Shown here piece after piece: positions 51,929-61,364 of a DNA stretch of 64,000 nucleotides. The stretch is from Sphingobacterium hungaricum (GTDB lineage: Bacteria; Bacteroidota; Bacteroidia; Sphingobacteriales; Sphingobacteriaceae). The notes under the pieces are model-generated. The model was not told the DNA's origin. It worked only from the letters and a program-made list of their open reading frames with translations, and did not search any database. The stretch spans positions 1,757,611 to 1,821,610 of the forward strand of contig NZ_MU158698.1 of the NCBI RefSeq assembly GCF_015210005.1. The letters run 5' to 3'. The translations under genes were made by a program, and so were the position numbers. Positions within the stretch are counted from its first letter, which is position 1; every line of letters begins with the position of its first letter.

Positions 51929-54880
51929 ATGACAAGAAACCTTTTTTCTGTCTTTTTCTTAATTCTGTTTCCGCTTGCTTTGTTAGGTAATGCTAATAAA
52001 AATCGAGAAGATTTTAACTACTTGATCCAGCAAGATACCCTAGAAGAAGAAATTATTGATTCTACCGCACTTGCAAAAATTAATGTCCTAAACTCGAAAG
52101 TCCTGACGATCGATAGTATAGATGTTGTTCCATTGAAGAAGAATCCATTTTTGACGATCGGCGATATGATTAAAGGTCAAGCTTCAGGAGTTTATGTTCA
52201 GCAACCTTCGGCTGAGCCGGGAACATTTCAAAACATCTTAGTTCGAGGACTTTCAGGAATACAGTTGACTAATCGGGATATCAACAACAATCGGGCGGCT
52301 GTGTATGTAAATGGTATCCCAATGAGTTTAGAAAATAGCTTTTCATACGATATACAATTGTATGATTATAACCGAATAGGCCCCGCGACAGATTATGCGT
52401 CTTCAATCGATATGTCGTCGATCGAATCCATTGAAGTCATAAAAGACCCGATACGATTGGCCGAGTTAGGCCCTTTGGCATCGAATGGAGCCATATGGAT
52501 TACTACGTTTGGAGGTAAATCTGGGGATCGTGAAATCTCAGTGAATGGATACTATGGCTTTAACACGAAGCCAAGTGTTTCGCCGTATAATGCGGAATAC
52601 GAAGATATGTTCCGTCAAAACTTTTATTCGCGCTATGCTTCGGATGATAATAAGCTGAAGTATCCGGGTTATCTATCTGACTCAACAAATGTTAATTATT
52701 ACGGATCTTCCGATTGGCAAGATTTATATTATTCTACGGCCTCATTGTACACTGTCGACTTAAGTCTTCGTGGCGGATCTGATCGGGCAAACTTTGGTTT
52801 CCTGGGAAGCCACACAAAAAATGCAATTTCGGCAGACGACACCAACCTGAAAAGGTACAACGCGTTATTCAATGTGAATATGCTTCCTTTTGAATGGATG
52901 TCCGTTTCATCTTACATTAATGCTCGACGCATCGAACGGAACAGAAACCGAAATTTAAGAGACCGTTACGCTGAAATGGCTTATTTGCCAGACTTAAGCA
53001 CACCGCTAGCTCCAAATAAAAATGCATATGCAAATTATCTTGGACTGTATGAAATGGATGCCGTTGATGACAATGTCACTAATCATCTTCAAGGAAATAT
53101 CCGCCTATCTTTAGACCTTCTTCCTAACCTTAATTTCTCTACCAGTTTCGCATTAGATTACAATGAGGGCATAAGGGATTTGTTTTATCCGAGCAAATTA
53201 ATGGAGACAATCAATTATATGTCCACCTATTATGGGTACACCCAACGATTTGTCTTTTCAAACAAATTATCTTATTGGAAAGAATTTAACGACAACCGTT
53301 TCACGTTATCTGTCGGTTCAGATTATTCCGAAGATTTGTATCGCTACAACTTCGCCCGCGCATACGATGGGCCAAATGATTACATCAAATTAAATGTTGT
53401 AGAAGGTAATCCGAACGAAGAGGGATATTTGGAACCAAAAGGTGGCTTACGTGTGTTGCGTTACAACAACAAGGAGCAATTTAACCTACATTCGATTTTC
53501 GGAAAAATTGGCTATTCGTATAAAGAGTTATTTGAATTTGCCGCTGTATTGCGTTGGGATGGATCTTCTACTGTACAGCGCGATAGCCGTTGGTTATTTA
53601 CCCCTTCAGCTGGAGCCAAATGGAACCTAGATAAGCAACTAGATTTAGAAAATTTATTTAACATACAAGCAGGTTTTTCTCGTTTGGGTAAACCAGTGTA
53701 TAGTAGCCGTTACGCTTCTGGACCTCAATACGCTTCAAGTCTTGGATGGTCACAAGATCCGACGGTTTCGTCTTATTATGGATATGCAGGCATTTCTAGA
53801 GACTATACGTATGGATGGACAGGCTATAATTTAAAATGGGCTTACAGCGATAAGTATGAAGTTACGTTCAATAATTCATTTTTTAATGAACGACTATCAA
53901 CAGCGTTATCTTTTTATCAAAGAGATGATCAAGATCAGATCGTATTAATTCCAATTCCGCTAGAATACGGATATACCGGACAACATAAAAATGGTTTGGC
54001 AGTTCGTAATCAAGGAGTTGATGCAACAATAAATGGAGTTATTCTTCCGGCAGGAGAAAATAAACTTAGCTGGACTTCTTCCTTGAACATCAATTTGAAT
54101 AGAAACGAATTAACTGCGTTGCCAAATGGATTAACCGAACTTCAGATGGATGGGCGATTACTTCGCGTTGGCGAATCTATTGACCAGTTTTGGTTATATC
54201 AAAATAAGGGAATCTATAATTCTTCTTCCGACATCCCAGTGAACCCTTCAACAGGTTTAGCACTAAGTAACAATGGAGTTCCTTTTGAAGTTGGTGATGC
54301 CAAATGGGTAGATCAAAATGGTGATTTCGTTATTAATGAGGAAGACAAAGTTTTGAAAGGCAGGTTTACACCAAAGTATTATGGTGGTTTTAATAATAGT
54401 TTGACCTACAAAGGTTTTGATTTAAGTTTCTCATTTACCTATGCTTTAGGCTTAGATGCAATTAATCAACGCGCATCCAACCGATACGATTTTGTGAACA
54501 ATGAAGATAACAATACAATTGGAGCGGTTCGCGAAATATTTCAATGGCAACAAGACCTAGATATTAGCAAATATCCAATTTATAATGTATGGAGCGGTAC
54601 GAACCCGTACAGAGAAGATCAAGATTTGTTTTTGGAGGATGCCTCTTATTTGAAGTTGAGATCAGTGTCTTTTGGTTATGATTTAAGCAGGCTGAATTAT
54701 ATCAAAAGTTCAATAAAAACACTTAGGAGAGCCTATGTATATGTGACAGCAAACAATGTATTTACTGTAACGAAATTTTCTGGGAACGATCCAGAACTGG
54801 TGAATTTCAATGGTATATATGATGGCTATGGACTCCCATTGACGCAGACCTACACCTTGGGAATTAAATTGGATTTATAA
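51929..54880 (+). CDS. SusC/RagA-type TonB-linked outer-membrane protein, short N-terminal form
   Basis: 983 residues with a signal peptide ('LFSVFFLILFPLALLGNA'). The usual N-terminal carboxypeptidase-regulatory-like domain is missing; the plug comes almost at once ('TIGDMIKGQASGVYVQQPSAEPG', 'FQNILVRGLSG', 'AAVYVNGIPM', 'IESIEVIKDPIRLAELGPLASNGAIWITT'). The 22-strand barrel ends 'GLPLTQTYTLGIKLDL'. It imports a glycan together with the SusD-like protein encoded 24 bp downstream. First gene of an operon that runs past the right edge. Confidence 0.93.
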   Translation: MTRNLFSVFFLILFPLALLGNANKNREDFNYLIQQDTLEEEIIDSTALAKINVLNSKVLTIDSIDVVPLKKNPFLTIGDMIKGQASGVYVQQPSAEPGTFQNILVRGLSGIQLTNRDINNNRAAVYVNGIPMSLENSFSYDIQLYDYNRIGPATDYASSIDMSSIESIEVIKDPIRLAELGPLASNGAIWITTFGGKSGDREISVNGYYGFNTKPSVSPYNAEYEDMFRQNFYSRYASDDNKLKYPGYLSDSTNVNYYGSSDWQDLYYSTASLYTVDLSLRGGSDRANFGFLGSHTKNAISADDTNLKRYNALFNVNMLPFEWMSVSSYINARRIERNRNRNLRDRYAEMAYLPDLSTPLAPNKNAYANYLGLYEMDAVDDNVTNHLQGNIRLSLDLLPNLNFSTSFALDYNEGIRDLFYPSKLMETINYMSTYYGYTQRFVFSNKLSYWKEFNDNRFTLSVGSDYSEDLYRYNFARAYDGPNDYIKLNVVEGNPNEEGYLEPKGGLRVLRYNNKEQFNLHSIFGKIGYSYKELFEFAAVLRWDGSSTVQRDSRWLFTPSAGAKWNLDKQLDLENLFNIQAGFSRLGKPVYSSRYASGPQYASSLGWSQDPTVSSYYGYAGISRDYTYGWTGYNLKWAYSDKYEVTFNNSFFNERLSTALSFYQRDDQDQIVLIPIPLEYGYTGQHKNGLAVRNQGVDATINGVILPAGENKLSWTSSLNINLNRNELTALPNGLTELQMDGRLLRVGESIDQFWLYQNKGIYNSSSDIPVNPSTGLALSNNGVPFEVGDAKWVDQNGDFVINEEDKVLKGRFTPKYYGGFNNSLTYKGFDLSFSFTYALGLDAINQRASNRYDFVNNEDNNTIGAVREIFQWQQDLDISKYPIYNVWSGTNPYREDQDLFLEDASYLKLRSVSFGYDLSRLNYIKSSIKTLRRAYVYVTANNVFTVTKFSGNDPELVNFNGIYDGYGLPLTQTYTLGIKLDL

Positions 54881-54904
54881 ACAGACTCGAACAATCAGGT
54901 TATT

Positions 54905-56452
54905 ATGTTAAAAGAAATATATATTAAATCGTGTTTACTTGTGCTTTGCGCGATCGTTCTCTTCACATCGTCGTGTAATAAAAGTTTGGATGCACCATCT
55001 GTAGAAGTTTCGCCGGAGCAAACGCATTGGAGGAGTATATCAGATACAAAAGCTGCTTTGATCGGCATGTATGGATTATTGCGGGCTGCAATGGTGGACA
55101 ACAATGCGCACTGGATGTACGGTGAGCTCAGATCGGGAGATTTTAATTCCTATCGGAGACAGGATCTTTCGGCGGTGAAGGAAAGCGAATTGAATAAGTC
55201 TTATCCTGTATTGGAAAATTTATCCAATTGGAGAAGGTTCTATGCGGTGATCAATGCGACTTCGCTATTTATCGAAAAAGCTCCTCAAGTATTGGAATAC
55301 GATACGCGCTACACAAAATACAATTTAGAGTTGGATGTTGCGCAAGCAAAGGCTATCCGTGCATTCACTTACTTTTATTTGGTCAGGATTTGGGGAGATG
55401 TTCCTTTAATCACGTCCTCATTTGATAATGGAAGTTTTCCTGAATTTGAACGAACAGATTACAGGAACGTACTGGCATTTGCTGAACGTGATTTGATTGA
55501 TGCGGTTGAATTACTGCCATTTAGATATGGCGTTGCCCCTCAAGAATATTATGGAGAATTTTCTTCGAATTGGCAAAAAATACTTTTCAATAAAATATCT
55601 GGCTACGCTATACTATCTCATATGGCCGCTTGGCAGGGGAAATACCTAGACGTTGCATCTTACACGCAGTTTATTCTAGATAACTATACCCAATCGAATA
55701 TTGCTTATTTACAAAATGCATCTCCTTCCGGAACAGGAGAGGCTGGATTGGCTGGTTATTACGGAATCTTTACGAACAATTTCAATTTCGGTCAGATTAT
55801 CAATTTTAGTTCAGCCTATGAGTTCGGCGAAGCGTCCACATCGGGGCATATTGAAGAATTGACATTAGCGGCGCCTTTTATCAATAAGGCATATCCGGAT
55901 ATCTACGTCAGCAAAGACAGCATCAATTCCATGTTTTCGGAAAGAAATGATCGCCGATTCGGTGTTGATACGCTTTCAGGACTTTACAGAGAGAGTTATT
56001 TTAAAAATTACAACAATGAGATTCCTGTATTTAGTAAGATTAATATCATTCGGGATGGAGTGAGCGATGGAGATTATGCTGTATTCGGATCGAATTTAGT
56101 TTTTACTCGATTAGAGGAGTTAACCTTGTTGCGGGCAGAAGCATTAACCGTGCTCGGTCAGGATTTGCGCGCGATTGAGTTGTTGAATGTGATTAAAGCC
56201 ATGCGTGGCACAGCTTCCTATCAAGTTTCTCAATTAACAACCAAACCTTTGCTTGAAGAAATTTTTGCAGAAAGGAGAAGAGAATTAATTGGTGAAGGCT
56301 GGAGATTTTATGATTTGATCCGGTTGAACAGAATAAAGGCGATAGATCCTAAAGTTACCCAATTGATCAATCAGGGCGGAATCCATTGGCCAATATCGAG
56401 AGAGGTGTTGAGAAATAATAAAAAAATTGTACAAAACAGTTACTGGAATTAA
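54905..56452 (+). CDS. SusD/RagB-type glycan-binding lipoprotein
   Basis: 515 residues with lipobox 'LFTSSCNKS'. The fold is helical, TPR-based: 'NWRRFYAVINATSLFIEKAP', 'AQAKAIRAFTYFYLVRIWGDVPL' (the classic SusD motif) and 'LTLLRAEALTVLGQDLRAIELLNVIKAMRG'. The C-terminal 'EIFAERRRELIGEGWRFYDLIRLN' is the family ending. It caps the SusC channel on the cell surface. 14 bp separate it from the FAS1 gene. Confidence 0.93.
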   Translation: MLKEIYIKSCLLVLCAIVLFTSSCNKSLDAPSVEVSPEQTHWRSISDTKAALIGMYGLLRAAMVDNNAHWMYGELRSGDFNSYRRQDLSAVKESELNKSYPVLENLSNWRRFYAVINATSLFIEKAPQVLEYDTRYTKYNLELDVAQAKAIRAFTYFYLVRIWGDVPLITSSFDNGSFPEFERTDYRNVLAFAERDLIDAVELLPFRYGVAPQEYYGEFSSNWQKILFNKISGYAILSHMAAWQGKYLDVASYTQFILDNYTQSNIAYLQNASPSGTGEAGLAGYYGIFTNNFNFGQIINFSSAYEFGEASTSGHIEELTLAAPFINKAYPDIYVSKDSINSMFSERNDRRFGVDTLSGLYRESYFKNYNNEIPVFSKINIIRDGVSDGDYAVFGSNLVFTRLEELTLLRAEALTVLGQDLRAIELLNVIKAMRGTASYQVSQLTTKPLLEEIFAERRRELIGEGWRFYDLIRLNRIKAIDPKVTQLINQGGIHWPISREVLRNNKKIVQNSYWN

Positions 56453-56466
56453 TAGCAATCTAGATT

Positions 56467-57135
56467 ATGAAATATTTATCATTAGTTATAGTAAGCATCA
56501 GTTGTTTTATTTTTTGTAGCTGTAATAAAGGAGATTCCTATTATTATGATTACCAAAAATCAGAACAGCTTTATGAAGGTACGATCTATTCCTATTTAAT
56601 GGGTCAGCGAGGTACCTATGATTCATTAGCAGTTGTATTAGAAAGATTGCCTGACTTAAAAAGTGTACTAAATCAAAGCGATTCATCTGTTACTTTTTTT
56701 GCGATGAATAATCGCTCATTCAAATTAGCTTTAGAAAACTTGAATAATGCAAGAAAGGTTAATGGCCGTTCGCCGATTTATTTAGAAGATATCGACCTAG
56801 CCGTTCTAGACACTTTATCCTACCGCTACTTATTCAACAGCGAGCATCCAGTTTCAGATTTTGAATCTTATTTGGATGGGCAAAGCATCTACAGTTCGAA
56901 ATTCAACTATGAAATGCATGTGGTCTATAAAGTATTAACCTCATCCGGTTTGGTCGGCGGCGGACAACAGCAGTTGATGTTCAGCGATACCAACGGATCG
57001 ATTTACCAGCGATATTGGAATAGCACAAACACATCTACTGTTGATTTCATGACAAGAAATGGAGTGATTCATACGCTCGATGCGCGACATGAATTTGGTT
57101 TCGGGAAGCTTCTAACTTATTTATCAAACAATTAG
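56467..57135 (+). CDS. Fasciclin (FAS1)-domain lipoprotein
   Basis: 222 residues with lipobox 'IFCSCNKG'. A single FAS1-like domain is visible: 'DSLAVVLERLPDLKSVLNQSDSSVTFFAMNNRSFKLALENLN' (the H1 region), then 'LDTLSYRYLFNSEHPV', and ending 'TRNGVIHTLDARHEFGFGKL' (the H2-like end). FAS1 domains mediate adhesion or carbohydrate/protein binding. Position after SusD suggests a surface glycan-binding protein of the SusE/F kind. The next gene starts one base after its stop. Confidence 0.82.
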   Translation: MKYLSLVIVSISCFIFCSCNKGDSYYYDYQKSEQLYEGTIYSYLMGQRGTYDSLAVVLERLPDLKSVLNQSDSSVTFFAMNNRSFKLALENLNNARKVNGRSPIYLEDIDLAVLDTLSYRYLFNSEHPVSDFESYLDGQSIYSSKFNYEMHVVYKVLTSSGLVGGGQQQLMFSDTNGSIYQRYWNSTNTSTVDFMTRNGVIHTLDARHEFGFGKLLTYLSNN

Positions 57136-57136
57136 T

Positions 57137-58183
57137 ATGAAAAGCATGAATACAACTTATAAATCAATAATCAGGCTCTTTAGTTTGTTATTGAGTCTCT
57201 CGGTGCTTTTCACATCATGTGACTCATTAATTCCAGAAGATTTGGATGCTTTGGGCGATGATGTCATGATCACGACGACTGAGATATCTCCTTATTTGGG
57301 ACGTAAAACAAGTTATGAAAACATTGTGAACGTCAGCAATACGTCGACGCTTCCATTAAATTTTAAAATCGTTGGTCCGCGCACCGCAGCAGGTCAAGAG
57401 GCTCCTGAATTATTAGAGAAATATCCGGTCAAAGTGTGGACTCAAAGTTACACGGGAGAAGAAAAAACCTTGGAAGAGATTGAAAGCAAACGGAAAATTG
57501 AGTATCGCCCTATTTTGGATATACAACAGAAAAATGGAGACATTATTTTCTGGAATGCAGGAAATTCTTCCTTTATCAAAACATTGCCTGATGAAGGTTA
57601 CCTATTTGATGTGGAAATCTCAAACTCTGGTGGTCGCCGATATTCAAGGAATTTAAAATTGATGCCTAGAAAAGAAAGGGACTATGAGCCTTCTCAATAC
57701 GATGACATTACTGGCCTAGCAAAAAGTGCTTTTTTGAGACCCAATAGCCTAATCAATATTTATGGAGAGCGCACAGGTTTTATAACCTACGATGTTCGCG
57801 TCTATATATTTCAGAACGATAAAATAACCTCACCTGGAAATAGTTTGGCAATTAGTGTATTGGACTCTTTAGGGCAAACTATCGATATACAAAAGTTTAA
57901 GGATAGTAATTTCAAAGATTTAGTTCACGGATTCAATCACCGCTTTGAAAACGGCAAAGTTATCTATGATGTCGTCTATCCTATGCCACTGGTTAGTTTT
58001 CCATCTCGCTACACAAATTCTACCGGCAATATGGCTCGCTTGAATTTGAGGTACAATCGAATCGGTCGGGGTGGGTTTTTACTTGAAGCGCTGCTTTCCT
58101 TTGATTTTGCAATCTATAAGGAGGGTCATTGGGAAATACAAATACGGTTTAACGGGGAGTCTCCAAAATTTGAAAACGAATAG
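57137..58183 (+). CDS. DUF5007-like surface lipoprotein
   Basis: 348 residues with lipobox 'VLFTSCDSL'. 'LIPEDLDALGDDVMITTTEISPYLGRKTSYENI' and 'YLFDVEISNSGGRRYSRNLKLMPRKERDYEPS' match what I recall of DUF5007 lipoproteins of Sphingobacteriaceae, which sit in SusCD operons. The body is beta-sandwich-like, probably a SusE/F-type surface glycan-binding protein. The stop is 2 bases before the second susC start. The family name is from memory. Confidence 0.75.
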   Translation: MKSMNTTYKSIIRLFSLLLSLSVLFTSCDSLIPEDLDALGDDVMITTTEISPYLGRKTSYENIVNVSNTSTLPLNFKIVGPRTAAGQEAPELLEKYPVKVWTQSYTGEEKTLEEIESKRKIEYRPILDIQQKNGDIIFWNAGNSSFIKTLPDEGYLFDVEISNSGGRRYSRNLKLMPRKERDYEPSQYDDITGLAKSAFLRPNSLINIYGERTGFITYDVRVYIFQNDKITSPGNSLAISVLDSLGQTIDIQKFKDSNFKDLVHGFNHRFENGKVIYDVVYPMPLVSFPSRYTNSTGNMARLNLRYNRIGRGGFLLEALLSFDFAIYKEGHWEIQIRFNGESPKFENE

Positions 58184-58185
58184 TA

Positions 58186-61100
58186 ATGATTAACCTTATG
58201 AGAAAAATAGTATTAATAATTATACTGTTAAATGTGTTTTCTATGGCTTTATATGCCCAAGAAATAACCATTTCTGGGACGATTAAAGATGAACTTGGAG
58301 CGGACGTTTCTGGAGCAAGTATTACCACGATTCCTTCATCAAAAGTAGTTGGGGTAACATCCAGCGCAGGAACATTTAACGTAAAAATTCCTCAAGGGAC
58401 TCGAAGCTTGCGGATCAGTCACGTAAACTACAACGTAGCAAACGTCAGTATCGTTGCTGGTAAGACAACCTATGCGATTGTACTGACTGAAAATAGCCAA
58501 GAAATTGAAGAGACAGTTGTTGTTGGTTACGTGGCCCGTAAAAAGGAATCCTTGACAGGGTCAGCGGTTGTCATTAAAGCAGATGAAATCAAAGATGCAC
58601 CAGCTGCAAACTTTACCGATCTTCTACAAGGACGTGTACCCGGTTTGAATGTTCAGTTAACTACCGGTACGCCAGGTGTTCGTGGAAGCATGTCCATCCG
58701 CGGGTTAAATTCCGCAAATATTTCTGGTGCAGGTCAAGATGCTTACATGACCAATACATCACCGCTATTTGTGATTGATGGTGTTCCGGTGGATGAAGGA
58801 AATAGTTTTGAGTATGGTTTCCAGACGCAAGGTCCAGGTATAAGTCCGATTTCTATGATTCCTGTGGAAGACATCGAAGACCTCACCATTTTGAAAGATG
58901 CGCAAGCTACAGCCTTATATGGAGCGAAAGGAGCGTATGGAGTAATTTTAGTCACAACCAAACGCGGAAATTCCAAAATTCCTATTGTCAGCTGGAATTC
59001 CAAATACTTTGCCAATACAATTCCAAGTCTTCGCACGGTAATGGGCGGAAAGGACGAACGCCGGATGCGCGTTTGGCAGATTCTAGCAAATGATTCAACG
59101 CTTTCAGCAGGTCAGCATTTGATTAATGAAACTCCTATGCTAGCGGATTCATTGAACCCATACTATAACAACGCCACGAATTGGCAGTCGTATTTCTACG
59201 GAAATACCTTGAATATGCAACAGGGACTAATGATAAGTGGAGGTAATCAAAGTTTCAACTACAAAATTGCTCCAGGTTATTATAAAGAAAATGGAATTAT
59301 TCAGAATACTGGATTTACGCGTTACACCATGAATACCAACATGCAGTATCGTCCTAGTGATAAATTTTTGATGAGCGCGTTCATGAATGTGAATATGGTC
59401 CGAAATAGCATGGGCTCTGGAAATGCTTATCAGCAATCGGGTGTCGCAAGTGGTTCAAATACGACTTCATTGTTGCCTGCCCCGTCTATTTATTCAGGAA
59501 GTTATGAAGCGTTGTCTGCAACGAATGTTGTCAACGATAACAAATCTGGCATGGCGAACACGCAGGTTCAGCTGGAATATGAATTTATCAGGGGACTTCG
59601 TGCAAGCACGACCTTAAATTACACCTATAACATTGCTAATCAAGATCGGTTTACGCCAGAAATCTTGAACTCTGGTGAAAGCTTGCTTTATGTCTATAAT
59701 GACCGAAGAAATAAAATTTACACCCGGAATATGCTTCAGTATAATAAGTCATTCGGGAACGAAAAACATTTGATTAATGCTTATGTGTTCAATGAAGCTG
59801 AGGTAATAAAGTATAGAGCAGAAGTGATGGAACTGATCGGGACAGGGAGCGACGCAATTCAATCCGCTTTAAGTTACAATACGCGTCGGACTTTAGGTGG
59901 AGTTTTGAACAACTTGAGTGATTTCCGTTCCGCGGGTTATGCAGGCCAATTGGTATATCAATACGATAGCAAATACATCGCAGAATTTTCTTATCGATTT
60001 GATGGAAGTTCCAATAGAGGTTCAGCAGGTCTTTGGTCTCAAAACCCTTCTGTTGGAGCGAGATGGAATTTTGACCGTGAAGAGTTCGTAAGTTCTTTGG
60101 GATGGTTAACCACAGGTAACATTAGAGCTTCTTGGGGTCGCAATATCGTTCCGGTAGGGACAATTTATGATGCGTATGGGAAATATGTAATGGACAACAT
60201 GACTTACAATAGCCAGTCAACAGTTTCGATTGACTTAAATTCCTTGCCGAATATCAATTTACAACCTATCGTAACAACACAATTGAATTTGGGATTGGAG
60301 TTGGGATTTTTTGAGAATCGATTAACAGTAAATTATGAAAATTACTACAAGCAAGTGGATAAGGATTTAGTTGAAATTGCTTTGGCAAATATCAATGCAT
60401 TCTCTAAATTAAAAACAAACGAGCAATCGCTAGTGAATAGAGGTCACGAGCTTTCGATTTTCTATAGACCTGATTTTAGAAACTCAGATTGGAAAGCTAC
60501 ATTTTATGCCAATGGATCATTGAACAAAGATTTCTTAACGGATTTGGCAGGAGACATTCGTCAAGAATTGAAAGAAACGAATGACGGCACGTATTCGTAC
60601 ATGATTTTAAAACGCCTTGGACGAAATGCACTTTCCAATGTGTTATACCATTATCAAGGTGTGTATCAAAATGATGCTGATGTGCCTGTAAATCCCGCAA
60701 CAGGATTGCGCTATCGCGCCAGCAATAATTTAGGAGAAGATTATTTCTTCAGAGCAGGAGACCCAATTTTTACTGACCTAAACGGCGATTACGTTTTAGA
60801 TGGGAATGATTTAGTCGTAGCTGGTAATTCACAGCCTCAATTTACTGGAGGGTTTGGAGCTACCGTGCAGTACAAAGGATGGACTTTTCAGCCAAGTTTT
60901 ACGATGACTTTGAAACGGGACATTATTAATACTGCCTTAGCAGATCGTTTCCGTAATTACTATAATCCGAGCCAATCAAGTGCATTGGTGCCAATTGACG
61001 ATTACGACTATCAATCGCCGACGAATACCAATGCGACCTACCCTAATCCATTTGATTTTAGACGTGCCAGCATTATTGACGGTTATCGATATAATTCGAC

Positions 61101-61350
61101 TCTTTTCCAAGAAGACGGATCTTATCTGAAGTTTAATTCTGCAACGCTTTCTTACAATTTCAAACGTGAGAATATACAACGTCTGTATGGAATTACAGGG
61201 CTTAGGTTGTACTTAACAGCTTACAACATTTATACATTTTCTAAATATTCTGGGCCAGATCCAGAATTAGTTACCGCATTAGGTTACGATAGTTCGAAAG
61301 GATATCCTCGAGCACGTTCGTTCACATTTGGTTTAGACGTACAATTTTAA
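58186..61350 (+). CDS. SusC/RagA-type TonB-linked outer-membrane protein, full-length form
   Basis: 1054 residues with a signal peptide ending 'ALYAQE'. The CarboxypepD_reg-like domain occupies residues ~27-105 ('ISGTIKDELGADVSGASITT'). The TonB box is 'EIEETVVVGY', followed by 'KESLTGSAVVIKADEIKDAPAANFTDLLQGRVPGLNV' (plug), 'SIRGLNSANISG', 'PLFVIDGVPVDEGN' and 'LKDAQATALYGAKGAYGVILVTTK'. The barrel ends 'YPRARSFTFGLDVQF'. Second SusC of the operon; it keeps the N-terminal domain the first one lacks. Confidence 0.95.
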   Translation: MINLMRKIVLIIILLNVFSMALYAQEITISGTIKDELGADVSGASITTIPSSKVVGVTSSAGTFNVKIPQGTRSLRISHVNYNVANVSIVAGKTTYAIVLTENSQEIEETVVVGYVARKKESLTGSAVVIKADEIKDAPAANFTDLLQGRVPGLNVQLTTGTPGVRGSMSIRGLNSANISGAGQDAYMTNTSPLFVIDGVPVDEGNSFEYGFQTQGPGISPISMIPVEDIEDLTILKDAQATALYGAKGAYGVILVTTKRGNSKIPIVSWNSKYFANTIPSLRTVMGGKDERRMRVWQILANDSTLSAGQHLINETPMLADSLNPYYNNATNWQSYFYGNTLNMQQGLMISGGNQSFNYKIAPGYYKENGIIQNTGFTRYTMNTNMQYRPSDKFLMSAFMNVNMVRNSMGSGNAYQQSGVASGSNTTSLLPAPSIYSGSYEALSATNVVNDNKSGMANTQVQLEYEFIRGLRASTTLNYTYNIANQDRFTPEILNSGESLLYVYNDRRNKIYTRNMLQYNKSFGNEKHLINAYVFNEAEVIKYRAEVMELIGTGSDAIQSALSYNTRRTLGGVLNNLSDFRSAGYAGQLVYQYDSKYIAEFSYRFDGSSNRGSAGLWSQNPSVGARWNFDREEFVSSLGWLTTGNIRASWGRNIVPVGTIYDAYGKYVMDNMTYNSQSTVSIDLNSLPNINLQPIVTTQLNLGLELGFFENRLTVNYENYYKQVDKDLVEIALANINAFSKLKTNEQSLVNRGHELSIFYRPDFRNSDWKATFYANGSLNKDFLTDLAGDIRQELKETNDGTYSYMILKRLGRNALSNVLYHYQGVYQNDADVPVNPATGLRYRASNNLGEDYFFRAGDPIFTDLNGDYVLDGNDLVVAGNSQPQFTGGFGATVQYKGWTFQPSFTMTLKRDIINTALADRFRNYYNPSQSSALVPIDDYDYQSPTNTNATYPNPFDFRRASIIDGYRYNSTLFQEDGSYLKFNSATLSYNFKRENIQRLYGITGLRLYLTAYNIYTFSKYSGPDPELVTALGYDSSKGYPRARSFTFGLDVQF

Positions 61351-61364
61351 TAGCGATTAAAGAC

